A stretch of 64,000 nucleotides of DNA from DASUXY01 sp036377675 (lineage in GTDB: Bacteria > Bacillota > Bacilli > Bacillales > Amphibacillaceae), in contig DASUXY010000032.1 in NCBI GenBank assembly GCA_036377675.1, positions 1 through 64,000 of the forward strand, in the 5' to 3' direction. Below the pieces are notes generated by a model. The model made no database searches. It saw nothing but the letters and a program-made list of their open reading frames with translations, and was not told the DNA's origin. Below, in pieces: positions 45,762-54,068 of this stretch; within the stretch, counting starts at the first letter, position 1; every line of letters begins with the position of its first letter. A program made the translations under genes and the position numbers.

Positions 45762-46550
45762 TTAACCTACGATTCCTAAACGCTTTAATCCATTATAAAT
45801 TCCTGATTCATAGACGGAAGTTGTTCGATGTTTCGCATGGGGAACTAAATTCGGATGTGCGTTTCCCATCGCAAAGCTTTCGCCAACAGTCTGAAACATC
45901 TCTACATCATTTAGTCCATCTCCGAAAGCTATTGCCTCTTTTGGTGAGATCCCAAGTTCCTTAAGAATATGTTTAATCGCTTTTCCTTTATTCACTTGCC
46001 GCCGAATTACATCGTAGCAGTTGGCCTCACTTTCCACAGGGACGGGAGATAGATGGATGTCGCTGTCTACTTCATACATCGATGGGTCATTTGTCTTTAA
46101 GTCGACAATCGTCGTTCCGAGTATATGAGAAACAATATCTTCTTGAAAAGGAACATTTTGTTTAAGTTGAAACGTTTGCGCAAATAGTTTAGAAACCGAG
46201 CTGTTAGGTGACGTGAAGTAATTTTTTTCATGTGTATAAAAGGCTAGCTCATGTTCGTTCTTTTTAGCTAGTTGCAAAAAACGGTTAACGGTTTCTTCCT
46301 TAAACGGTTCGTTCCAAATCGGTTCATTTTTATATATCGCATATGAACCGTTATAGCCGATATAAGAGTCAACTTGAAACTCATCCATCAGTTTACGGTT
46401 ATCATGTAACGGTCTTCCCGTAGCAAAAAAGACTTCAATCCCTTGTTGTTGCACTTGGGAAATTGCTTCTTTTGTTGAAGGACAATACGTATGATCGTCT
46501 GGCTTTAAAACAGTTCCATCAATATCTAAAAAAATAACCTTATACGTCAT
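45762..46550 (-). CDS. Cof-type HAD-IIB phosphatase
   Basis: 263 residues. Motif I FLDIDGTVLKPD, motif II FATGRP, lysine in KGKAIKHIL and motif III AFGDGLNDVEMF, with a C2B cap: a sugar-phosphate or pyridoxal-phosphate phosphatase of the Cof/YkrA group. ATG at 46550 follows AAAGGAG. Confidence 0.82.
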   Translation of the reverse strand: MTYKVIFLDIDGTVLKPDDHTYCPSTKEAISQVQQQGIEVFFATGRPLHDNRKLMDEFQVDSYIGYNGSYAIYKNEPIWNEPFKEETVNRFLQLAKKNEHELAFYTHEKNYFTSPNSSVSKLFAQTFQLKQNVPFQEDIVSHILGTTIVDLKTNDPSMYEVDSDIHLSPVPVESEANCYDVIRRQVNKGKAIKHILKELGISPKEAIAFGDGLNDVEMFQTVGESFAMGNAHPNLVPHAKHRTTSVYESGIYNGLKRLGIVG

Positions 46551-46742
46551 CGTTTTTCTCCTTTCGGTTACATCTTGAAAAGTACGTCTCGTGACCATCG
46601 TTCTAAGTTGGCGCACATTTATTTTATCATATGTTTGATCATTGTGAATAGACTATATTTTAGGAGTGAAATTTTTAAAAAAGAGTAGTGACGTTCATGA
46701 AAAAAGTCTTAGCTATTCATCGCTTTTACTATTTTTGATTAA

Positions 46743-46771
46743 TTGACTTTACAAGTATTCAAATGTAGACT
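46743..46771 (+). promoter_or_regulatory. Probable promoter of the YesK-like gene
   Basis: TTGACT (46743-46748), 17-nt spacer, TAGACT (46766-46771), about 45 nt before the TTG start at 46818. Confidence 0.45.
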
Positions 46772-46817
46772 ATATAAAGTAAACGAAATATATCATTTGA
46801 CGGACGAGGTGATTTCT

Positions 46818-47105
46818 TTGGTACAATCAGTAATTACTATTGGAGCCGTGTTAACAGTACTTATGATTTTACTCGGTTACGTATTATTAAAATCTTCTCC
46901 AACATCATACGTGCCTTATTACCCAGGCTTAGCTGTTTTTGGGGTAGGAATTGTATTGATTGTGATTGCTACCATTGCAGGTAAGATTGTCATTATGGGT
47001 GCTGGATTAGGTGGCTGGGGAATTGCATGTCTCTTCTCATCAGCAATTGGATTAATCATTACTTCTATTTTGGATGCTTATGCAAGCAGTCCTACTACCG
47101 AGTAA
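46818..47105 (+). CDS. Small YesK-like membrane protein
   Basis: 95 residues with three predicted membrane helices (about 6-26, 36-56, 63-86), including GAGLGGWGIACLFSSAIGL near the end, resembling the YesK family of bacilli of unknown role. The start is a TTG at 46818 behind GAGGTGAT; the open frame further upstream overlaps the promoter. Confidence 0.65.
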   Translation: MVQSVITIGAVLTVLMILLGYVLLKSSPTSYVPYYPGLAVFGVGIVLIVIATIAGKIVIMGAGLGGWGIACLFSSAIGLIITSILDAYASSPTTE

Positions 47106-47133
47106 AAAAGAGCGATATATCGCTCTTTTTTAT
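47105..47133. terminator. Terminator between YesK-like gene and cvfB
   Basis: Perfect inverted repeat AAAAAGAGCGATATATCGCTCTTTTT, suitable for both strands. Confidence 0.8.
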
Positions 47134-47185
47134 ATGGAGAAACAGTAAACTAAAATGGTAGTTGTCATTGACCGCTTCAATTGAT

Positions 47186-48043
47186 TTATTTTTTAAGGTA
47201 TGTATGACCCTCACGCTGTTCAACTTTACCTTCTTTCATGAGCCTTCCAAGTGCACGTTTAAAAGCGGATTTGCTAATGTTAAACGTTGCTCGAATATCT
47301 TCAGGATCACTTCGATCACTAAATGGGATGACCCCATCGTGTTCTTCAAGATGAGCTAAAATGTCTTCAGCATCTAAATCGATGCTATATTGCTTCAAAG
47401 GTCTTAATGAGACGTTTATCGTTCCGTCTTCTTTTACACCGATGACTCGCCCTTTGACACGTTCACCAAGTCGGGGTTCATTTTTCCGTTCCGTATGATG
47501 AATGAAACCACGATATCCTTCATCTGTTATAATTGCTGTTCCTTCTTTACTAGCCCGATAGACTCGACCACGAATTGTTTTATGCAACAAATCTTCTGAA
47601 GCAAACTCCCGCTCTAAGTAGATGTCTTCTTCTGTGGCAGGAATAGCTAGTAACCGTCCTCGGTGATCTTCACCCAATGTGACATAGAGTTGGTCACCTT
47701 CAGTTGGCCAGACATGTTGTAAAGGTGGTAAGTCATCTTTTGAGACGAGGATGTCCTTTGTTATACCAATATCTACGAAAACTCCTAAATGCTTAATGAC
47801 TTCAATCACTTCAGCCCAGTTGAATGTACCTTTAACGATTCGTGGATGCTTCATCGTAGCTTCAATCTTCCCTTTTTGATTTGTAAACAAGAAAACATCA
47901 ACGAGTTGTCCGTTTTTTAATGGTGTCTCTGTTTCAGGAAGCGGTAACAAAATTTCTCCAGAACCTTTTTGTAACATGTATCCTTCATCAACGGTTTGTG
48001 TAACCGTCATCGTGTGAATCGTTCCAATCGATAATGGTTTCAT
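47186..48043 (-). CDS. cvfB: CvfB-like S1 RNA-binding protein
   Basis: 285 residues with several S1-type beta barrels (GVFVDIGITKDILVSKDDLP; then GTAIITDEGYRGFIHHTE and VGVKEDGTINVSLRP-like segment) and a C-terminal winged helix (NISKSAFKRALGRLMKEGKV). CvfB (YitL in B. subtilis) binds RNA and affects virulence-factor expression in S. aureus; its role in bacilli is not defined. Monocistronic, opposite to the E2 gene. Confidence 0.88.
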   Translation of the reverse strand: MKPLSIGTIHTMTVTQTVDEGYMLQKGSGEILLPLPETETPLKNGQLVDVFLFTNQKGKIEATMKHPRIVKGTFNWAEVIEVIKHLGVFVDIGITKDILVSKDDLPPLQHVWPTEGDQLYVTLGEDHRGRLLAIPATEEDIYLEREFASEDLLHKTIRGRVYRASKEGTAIITDEGYRGFIHHTERKNEPRLGERVKGRVIGVKEDGTINVSLRPLKQYSIDLDAEDILAHLEEHDGVIPFSDRSDPEDIRATFNISKSAFKRALGRLMKEGKVEQREGHTYLKK

Positions 48044-48296
48044 TGTTATCCTTCTTTCATGTTCGAATAATTCTTTCCTCTATATACTACCCATTTGATC
48101 CCAAATGTAACATTAAGCATCAGCTTCCTATTCTACCATAGAAGAGAAAATCATTGTTACATATGCACTATTTATTTGAATGTTGTTCGTTGTTTGAAAA
48201 TAAGGTAAACTAAACATACTTCGATGGATTGTATGGTACAGCTTAGCAAAGTGTGTGAAGAGCGATTTGAATTACGAAATGTGTCGAGGTGAGCGA

Positions 48297-49568
48297 ATGG
48301 TAGACGTTATTTTTCATGATCTTGGAGAAGGAATTACAGAAGGTGAAGTCATTCATCTTTTCGTTCGTCTTGGTGAGCAGGTTAGCGAAGGGGAGGCTCT
48401 AGTAGAAGTGAAAACAGATAAAATGGTCGTTGAAATCTCTTCTCCAGCTACCGGGACGATCGATTCGATTCATGTGAAAGCGAAAGATATCATTCCGATT
48501 GGGACAGTTATGTTAAGTATTAATCGAAATTTCACACAACAGACACGAGCAGAACATAATGGAGGAGAAGGTGCGAGTCGGGATGATCGATTTCACGATT
48601 CGTTTGTTTCCATGAATGGACGAGGTGTAAAAGGTCCTAAGCGCATCATTGCAACCCCTTCGATACGAAAAATGGCGCGAGAAAACGATGTAAATATTGA
48701 AAGAATCGAAGGAACTGGTCTGAGAGGAAGAATTACAGCTCGGGATATCATACATTTCCTAGAGCGTTCTAAACGGTTGGACGACGTGCCAAAAGACCTA
48801 GCTCACAACATACAACCTCATTTGAGTAAAGAAAAAACAAATGTAAATGATGATGGCAAAACAGCTTCTCAATTTCAACAAAAAGTGGACGAAGCAATAC
48901 CTCTTAAAAGGAGTCGCCAAAGAACGGAACAATTGATGAAAGCGTATCGCACCATTCCACAGGAAACTCTTTTTCATGAAATAGATGTAACGAATGTACT
49001 CGTTTACGAACAGCGACTAAAGCAAACAGGTGTGACTCTATCTCGTAATGCTATTTTCTTAAAAGCGGTTGTCAAAGCATTGCGACACTATCGAATGTTC
49101 AATGCTCGACGAAATGAAAACGATGGGTGTGTTGAACAACAATCATCGTATCATATCGGTCTAGCGGTTGATTTTTTACACAGTACCTCTTTTGTCATTC
49201 AGCATGTGGATACAAAAACGATTCTCGAACTTGATCAAGAAGTGAAACAGCTGAAAAAAAAGGCGCAAGCGAACAAATTGAAAGCGCCTGAGCGCTCATT
49301 AGCTACGTTTACACTTATGAATCATGAGTCTTTCGGCGGGCGTGGAGTAACTCCACTAATCGCTAACTTTGGAACAGCTATTCTTACTTTACATCAAATG
49401 ATAAAAACGCCGATCGTTTTAAACGATGAAGTCGTTTCACGATCGATCATGACGATTTCATTCTCATTTGATCATCGTGTGGCCAATCGAATGGAAGCCG
49501 TTGCGTTTATAAACACTTTTAAGGAAATGATAGAAAAGGGTGATTTTTTACTTCTTCGAAACGTTTAA
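48297..49568 (+). CDS. Orphan 2-oxoacid dehydrogenase E2-like acyltransferase with altered active site
   Basis: 423 residues in the E2 order: lipoyl domain with Lys42 (KTDKMVVE), peripheral-subunit-binding domain about 118-155 (ATPSIRKMARENDV, GTGLRGRITARDI), then the acyltransferase core (TLFHEIDVTNVL). The family motif DHRVxDG reads DHRVANR: His393 is kept, but the catalytic Asp is Asn397 and the Gly is Arg398. No E1 or E3 genes adjoin. It may scaffold or have lost transferase activity. Start ATG at 48297 behind GAGGTGAG. Confidence 0.8.
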   Translation: MVDVIFHDLGEGITEGEVIHLFVRLGEQVSEGEALVEVKTDKMVVEISSPATGTIDSIHVKAKDIIPIGTVMLSINRNFTQQTRAEHNGGEGASRDDRFHDSFVSMNGRGVKGPKRIIATPSIRKMARENDVNIERIEGTGLRGRITARDIIHFLERSKRLDDVPKDLAHNIQPHLSKEKTNVNDDGKTASQFQQKVDEAIPLKRSRQRTEQLMKAYRTIPQETLFHEIDVTNVLVYEQRLKQTGVTLSRNAIFLKAVVKALRHYRMFNARRNENDGCVEQQSSYHIGLAVDFLHSTSFVIQHVDTKTILELDQEVKQLKKKAQANKLKAPERSLATFTLMNHESFGGRGVTPLIANFGTAILTLHQMIKTPIVLNDEVVSRSIMTISFSFDHRVANRMEAVAFINTFKEMIEKGDFLLLRNV

Positions 49569-49712
49569 ATACGTCCCTCACTCGATTGTACGTCAAGATC
49601 ATGATGAGTTTGTTCATTGTGGACTTACTTACGAAAAACGAATTAAATATACGCATAGGATTTATGCCAACACGAATGTAAAACGTTTTAATAAAGAAAG
49701 GGAGTGGAAGAT

Positions 49713-50504
49713 ATGGATTTACAACTTCATGGAAAATCAGTTATTGTAACAGCAGCTAGTAAAGGCCTAGGAAAAGCAATCGCTAAAGAGTTTGCCAAAG
49801 AAGGTGCACACGTTCTTATGAGCAGCAGAAACGAAGCAGCTCTGCAAACGGCTGTTAGAGAAGTTAAAGATTCAACAGGTAATCAACAAGTGAAGGATAC
49901 GTTGTGTGATATGACAAACGCTACTGACATTCATAGAATGGTTCAAACAGCCGTCGAGTGGAAGGGAACAGTAGATGTCCTTATTAACAATGCTGGGGGA
50001 CCACCTGCTGGTAATTTTGCCGACATGGATGATGACGATTGGTATCATGCGTTTGAATTAAATTTGCTCAGTTTTATTCGCACAACGCGTGAAGTTCTTC
50101 CCTGTATGCAAAAGCAAAAAAGCGGTCGCATTGTGCATTTGGCATCTTCATCGATTAAACGGACATTAAATAATTTAGTTTTATCAAATACGATGCGCCC
50201 AGGTGTGTTAGGGCTCGCGAAACATTTATCTCAAGAATATGGAAAGGACAACATTTTAATTAACACCGTCGGTCCAGGAACGATTGCAACGGATCGCATA
50301 ACAGAGTTACATGCCATTCAGGCGAGGAAACAAGGTTTAACGAACGAGGCGTTTAAAAAGAATGCTGAAGAAAACATTCCGATGAAACGTTTCGGACGTC
50401 CTGAAGAGTTCGCAAAGGCAGTTGTCTTTTTAGGCAGTGGAGCGAATTCGTATATTACCGGACAATCATTGATCATTGATGGTGGTCTTGTTAAAGCTCT
50501 TTGA
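49713..50504 (+). CDS. Atypical short-chain dehydrogenase/reductase
   Basis: 263 residues with the classical cofactor site TAASKGLGKAIA and NNAGG, and the C-terminal ITGQSLIIDGG. The catalytic Y-x-x-x-K is not present: the aligned stretch reads LVLSNTMRPGVLGLAK, putting Ser158 and Arg162 in place of Tyr and Lys, while Ser145-147 remain. A Bacillus subgroup annotated as FabG-like shares LSN..R.GV.G. Substrate unknown. Start ATG behind AAAGGGAGTGG. Confidence 0.78.
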   Translation: MDLQLHGKSVIVTAASKGLGKAIAKEFAKEGAHVLMSSRNEAALQTAVREVKDSTGNQQVKDTLCDMTNATDIHRMVQTAVEWKGTVDVLINNAGGPPAGNFADMDDDDWYHAFELNLLSFIRTTREVLPCMQKQKSGRIVHLASSSIKRTLNNLVLSNTMRPGVLGLAKHLSQEYGKDNILINTVGPGTIATDRITELHAIQARKQGLTNEAFKKNAEENIPMKRFGRPEEFAKAVVFLGSGANSYITGQSLIIDGGLVKAL

Positions 50505-50639
50505 TGAACAAAATGAGATCTTTTCATCGACATAGTATTTCATTATAACTGACTGCATAAAGAGGGATTGCTACCGGCGAATGATTTTAGTGGAGGAAAG
50601 CAACCATTAAAATGACAACATAAACTTATCTTAAATACA

Positions 50640-50680
50640 ACAAAGCTTCCGATCGCATAGGTAGGAAGCTTTGTTTTTGT
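50640..50680. terminator. Terminator between SDR and ytaF
   Basis: ACAAAGCTTCC / GGAAGCTTTGT stem followed by TTTT, placed between convergent genes. Confidence 0.8.
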
Positions 50681-50703
50681 ATATATGGACACATTTTAAT
50701 CTG

Positions 50704-51330
50704 TTACAACATATTAAACATACCGAGGGCGATTAATATAAACGGTGGTAACAATGTTAGGCGTTCTAACTTAGGTAAGTTAGATAACAATAAGCCGATT
50801 TTGATTCCCCATAAGACGAACATGCCACTCATAAACGCAATGAGAATCGCTGTAATGAAAGGAGAATAACCAACAATCGCTGCACCAATCCCCGCCCCAA
50901 AAGCGTCAAGTGCGAGTGCGGCACCGAGTAATAATGCTTCTCCGGCGGAAATCGTCCCTGACTGGTCCAAGTCGGCTTGGTTTGGGGTTGTTACAACCGT
51001 TTTAAAGTGTTCAAATCGATTATTTTTATCAATTGGCTGTGATGGTACATCCAGATTAGAATTCGCGCGATAAATGTTCAACAAAGAAAATAATCCTAAG
51101 AAAATTAAAATCGCCCCACCAAGCATTTGTGAGAAATAAGGCGAAATAAATGAGCTGATTATATTTCCAACCGTCATCGACAATAAAACGATGAACCCCG
51201 AACATGCCATAATGATGAGTAATGCCACAAATGGTACATTGATTTTTCGAATCCCATACGTAATTCCAACTCCAAAACCATCCAAACTTACTGCAATAAC
51301 TAAGAAGAACAACCCAGTATAAAAAAGCAT
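50704..51330 (-). CDS. ytaF: Sporulation membrane protein YtaF (MntP-like)
   Basis: 208 residues, six helices in two homologous halves, each with an acidic helix (VSLDGFGVGITYG and LALDAFGAGIGAAI) as in the MntP manganese exporter superfamily. YtaF is linked to sporulation in B. subtilis. The ATG at 51330 is about 10 nt behind AAAGGA; an ATG at 51339 is closer to it and less likely. Confidence 0.8.
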   Translation of the reverse strand: MLFYTGLFFLVIAVSLDGFGVGITYGIRKINVPFVALLIIMACSGFIVLLSMTVGNIISSFISPYFSQMLGGAILIFLGLFSLLNIYRANSNLDVPSQPIDKNNRFEHFKTVVTTPNQADLDQSGTISAGEALLLGAALALDAFGAGIGAAIVGYSPFITAILIAFMSGMFVLWGIKIGLLLSNLPKLERLTLLPPFILIALGMFNML

Positions 51331-51627
51331 AGTTACCATATCCTTTGATTGTAAATCTAGAATATTGTATGGGGGCATGGAGTGATGTGACTGGGCGGTT
51401 GTTAATTTTTAAAGAACCATTCCTTTTACAAAATCTTTTATATAAAGTTTCGAGTCCTTATAGTATATAGGAAGGCTCGTTTATTTCTATCGCGTGTGCT
51501 CATCTGCTCGCTACGTCATAGAAAACGTTATAGATTACGATGAAGCTGTTTACTTGCAATAGGTATTTCATGTATCATTAAATATATATAGATGATTTGT
51601 TTTTATCATAGAGGGAGGTTAGTAGAT

Positions 51628-51867
51628 ATGGCTTTTGTTATATTGGACCCGTGCAGAAATGAAAAGTCCGGCGAATGCGTTAGTGTTTGTCCAGTTGACT
51701 GTATTGAAGAAGGTCCTGACCAATTTTATATAGATCCAGATGTTTGTATTGATTGTGGTGCATGTAAAGCTGTGTGCCCTGTTGATGCAATCGAGGAAGA
51801 GTATGATTTGTCACCCGATGAAGAGGTGTTTCTCGATAAAGCAGAAGAGTTTTTTGCTAATAAATAA
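51628..51867 (+). CDS. fdx: Dicluster ferredoxin
   Basis: 79 residues. Two cysteine sets: C-x7-C-x3-C-x3-C near the N-terminus (DPC, GECVSVCPVDC) and CIDCGACKAVCP, the layout of 7Fe/8Fe bacterial ferredoxins, followed by an acidic C-terminal helix (EEVFLDKAEEFF). Electron carrier in the cytosol; partner unknown. ATG at 51628 behind GAGGGAGG. Confidence 0.9.
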   Translation: MAFVILDPCRNEKSGECVSVCPVDCIEEGPDQFYIDPDVCIDCGACKAVCPVDAIEEEYDLSPDEEVFLDKAEEFFANK

Positions 51868-51871
51868 ACGT

Positions 51872-51898
51872 AAAGCTATCCTACTGAAGGATAGCTTT
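51872..51898 (+). terminator. Hairpin after ferredoxin
   Basis: AAAGCTATCC / GGATAGCTTT with a 7-nt loop; the following bases are only partly T-rich. Confidence 0.6.
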
Positions 51899-52002
51899 AC
51901 TTCACTTAGTAGTTAAAAAAGGTGGAAAATATTGTGAAACGGATTAAAAACATCTAATTTTTTGATCAGTGTACACGATTTAGATTATTTTTCCACAAAA
52001 CA

Positions 52003-52431
52003 TCAACTTTTAGATGGAGCAGTAAACCCTTTTATAACATGGACATGACCATCCTTTTCAGTCGTTCGTATGTTTACATAGTGCGTATGAAATCCTCCAG
52101 GAAGCTGAATGGCTGGACTTGTATAGGATTCATAATAATGGATATGCTCATCATCAAAGGTTGTATGTCCATAAATTTTATGAATATGCCCATTTTCTGT
52201 TTCGATAGGAGTACCCGTAACCCCTGGATGTAAATGTGTATGATCGTCTTCACAAGTCGTTGCTCCGTAATGTGCGTGTGTATGCCCATCTTGTCGGGAT
52301 GGTTGATGTAAATATGGATCGTCATGTTGCAGTCGTTCAGCCGAGTGATTTGGAAGGAATGATTGTTGCCATTCGGTAGTTGGTGGATAAGGATACGAAG
52401 TCAAGTAATAGGGGACCGAATCGTAATTCAT
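52003..52431 (-). CDS. ymaF: YmaF-family histidine-repeat protein
   Basis: 142 residues with recurring H-x-H pairs in a 25- to 30-residue repeat (DGHTHAHYGATT, DDHTHLHPGVTG, NGHIHKIYGHTT, DEHIHYYESYTS, GFHTHYV, DGHVHVIKGFT). The family is known from Bacillus and has no established function; the histidines suggest metal binding. Start ATG at 52431 behind GAGGAGG. Confidence 0.8.
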   Translation of the reverse strand: MNYDSVPYYLTSYPYPPTTEWQQSFLPNHSAERLQHDDPYLHQPSRQDGHTHAHYGATTCEDDHTHLHPGVTGTPIETENGHIHKIYGHTTFDDEHIHYYESYTSPAIQLPGGFHTHYVNIRTTEKDGHVHVIKGFTAPSKS

Positions 52432-52648
52432 AGGATAATACCTCCTCAATTTTATATATTATACAGTATGTGAACTGGGCTTGGGTGGTACCCAGCCCCT
52501 TCGTGGAAATGATACGAGCGAAGGAGGTTCATGTCTCGGAAAAAATAGAAAAACGTTAAACTTAACGCGGTAATATGGTATAATTATTAGTTGATGTGGT
52601 TGAATTATACTATTATAAGCGATGTGCTTAGAAATTCGAGGTATGTAT

Positions 52649-53830
52649 ATGGACCTAATTAAAAATGGTTTGCGAAATGTTTTAGAAAAACTAGATTACA
52701 TTTTAATGTCATGTTTAATCTTACTCGTCATCATTAGCCTTCTAGCCATCTATAGTGCATCTGGACAATATCATCATGACCCATCATTTTTCATGTATCG
52801 GCAATTATTTTGGTTTGGTCTAGGATTTATCATTATGATTGCTATGTTATTTTTGGATTATGAGCATTATCGTAATTTAGCCATTCCACTTTATGTGTTT
52901 GGATTGTTCTTATTAATATTTGTGCATTTTTTCGGCGAAACATCCAAAGGTGCACAGCGGTGGATTTCGATTGGTAGCTTCGAAATTCAGCCATCTGAGT
53001 TTATGAAGTTATTTCTTATTATTATGTTGGCAACAGCGATTTATAAAATAAACGAGAAGTCAGAAAAGGTAAGTCGTAATGTATATCGTAAAGATTTTAA
53101 AATATTAATGGCCGTTATTTTATTCGGTATCGTACCATTTTACTTCATATTTAAACAACCAGACCTCGGAACGGCTCTCATTACTGCTGCTATTATGGGA
53201 ACGATTTTGTTTGTATCCGGGATATCTATTAAATATATCATCGTTATTGTAACTCTTATTGTCTCGTTTATGGCAACATTAGGGTGGCTCTTCGTGAAAC
53301 GACCAGATATTTTCAGTAAGTTTTTTGAAGCGCATCAGCTCGACCGCATTTACGGTTGGCTTCAACCTGAGCAATATTCGGATTCATTTGGATATCAATT
53401 AAGTGGTGCGAAAATTGGAATCGGATCAGGTAGGCTTTTTGGAAGTGGCTTTCAAAACGGAGAAATGTCACAGAGTGGACGTGTACCTGAGGTGCATACA
53501 GACTTTATTTTTACAGTCATCGGCGAAGAGTTTGGATTTTTAGGCACGGCGCTTTTAATTATCATCTATTTTGTAATGATTTACCGGATGATTATCATTG
53601 CCATCAACAGTAAGGATTCGTTTGGAATGATGCTCGTTGCTGGTGTCGTCGGATTATTAAGCTTTCAAATTTTTCAAAACATCGGGATGACGATTGGGAT
53701 TGTTCCGATCACAGGGGTAACACTACCTTTTATTAGTTACGGAGGAAGCTCAATTCTGACGAATATGCTCGCCGTCGGCATCGTATTAAATGTACACGTG
53801 CATACGCGAGAGTATATGTTCGGTGATTAG
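52649..53830 (+). CDS. rodA: SEDS-family peptidoglycan polymerase RodA
   Basis: 393 residues, the length of B. subtilis RodA, with ten helices. GAQRWISIGSFEIQPSEFMKLFLI and KQPDLGTALI flank the catalytic loop, and GEEFGFLG, GVTLPFISYGGSS close the protein. It polymerises glycan strands during elongation. FtsW and SpoVE are related, but RodA fits better in length and the FGYQLSGAKIGIGSGRLFGSGF stretch (part). ATG at 52649, 7 nt after GAGG; TATAAT at 52579-52584 is its probable -10. Confidence 0.85.
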   Translation: MDLIKNGLRNVLEKLDYILMSCLILLVIISLLAIYSASGQYHHDPSFFMYRQLFWFGLGFIIMIAMLFLDYEHYRNLAIPLYVFGLFLLIFVHFFGETSKGAQRWISIGSFEIQPSEFMKLFLIIMLATAIYKINEKSEKVSRNVYRKDFKILMAVILFGIVPFYFIFKQPDLGTALITAAIMGTILFVSGISIKYIIVIVTLIVSFMATLGWLFVKRPDIFSKFFEAHQLDRIYGWLQPEQYSDSFGYQLSGAKIGIGSGRLFGSGFQNGEMSQSGRVPEVHTDFIFTVIGEEFGFLGTALLIIIYFVMIYRMIIIAINSKDSFGMMLVAGVVGLLSFQIFQNIGMTIGIVPITGVTLPFISYGGSSILTNMLAVGIVLNVHVHTREYMFGD

Positions 53831-53880
53831 CTGAATAAAATGTAAACGTGAAAAGCGCCTTGGTTATTGAAATATATGTT

Positions 53881-53922
53881 AAACGCTTGAGTTCTCCTTA
53901 GTAAAGAACTCAGGCGTTTTTT
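53881..53922 (+). terminator. Terminator after rodA
   Basis: AACGC-TGAGTTCT / AGAACTCA-GCGTT stem followed by TTTTTT. The rest of the gap to 54068 shows no further element I can support. Confidence 0.85.
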
Positions 53923-54068
53923 CTTTTCTATCATATTACATATTTATAGCGTTCTACGGAAATTTTTAATGACTCATCTCATGAATCTTCATGTTAGACA
54001 TATAATTTGAATGAGAACTTTTATCAGTTTTTCATCGGAAATCACCCATACATAAAGGAGGATGTTCA

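Noticed and set aside
52486..52512. GGGTGGTACC motif resembling the T-box antiterminator sequence upstream of rodA
   Set aside because: There is no stem I, specifier loop or following terminator, and the space upstream is occupied by ymaF. The motif forms a simple local hairpin and is probably chance.
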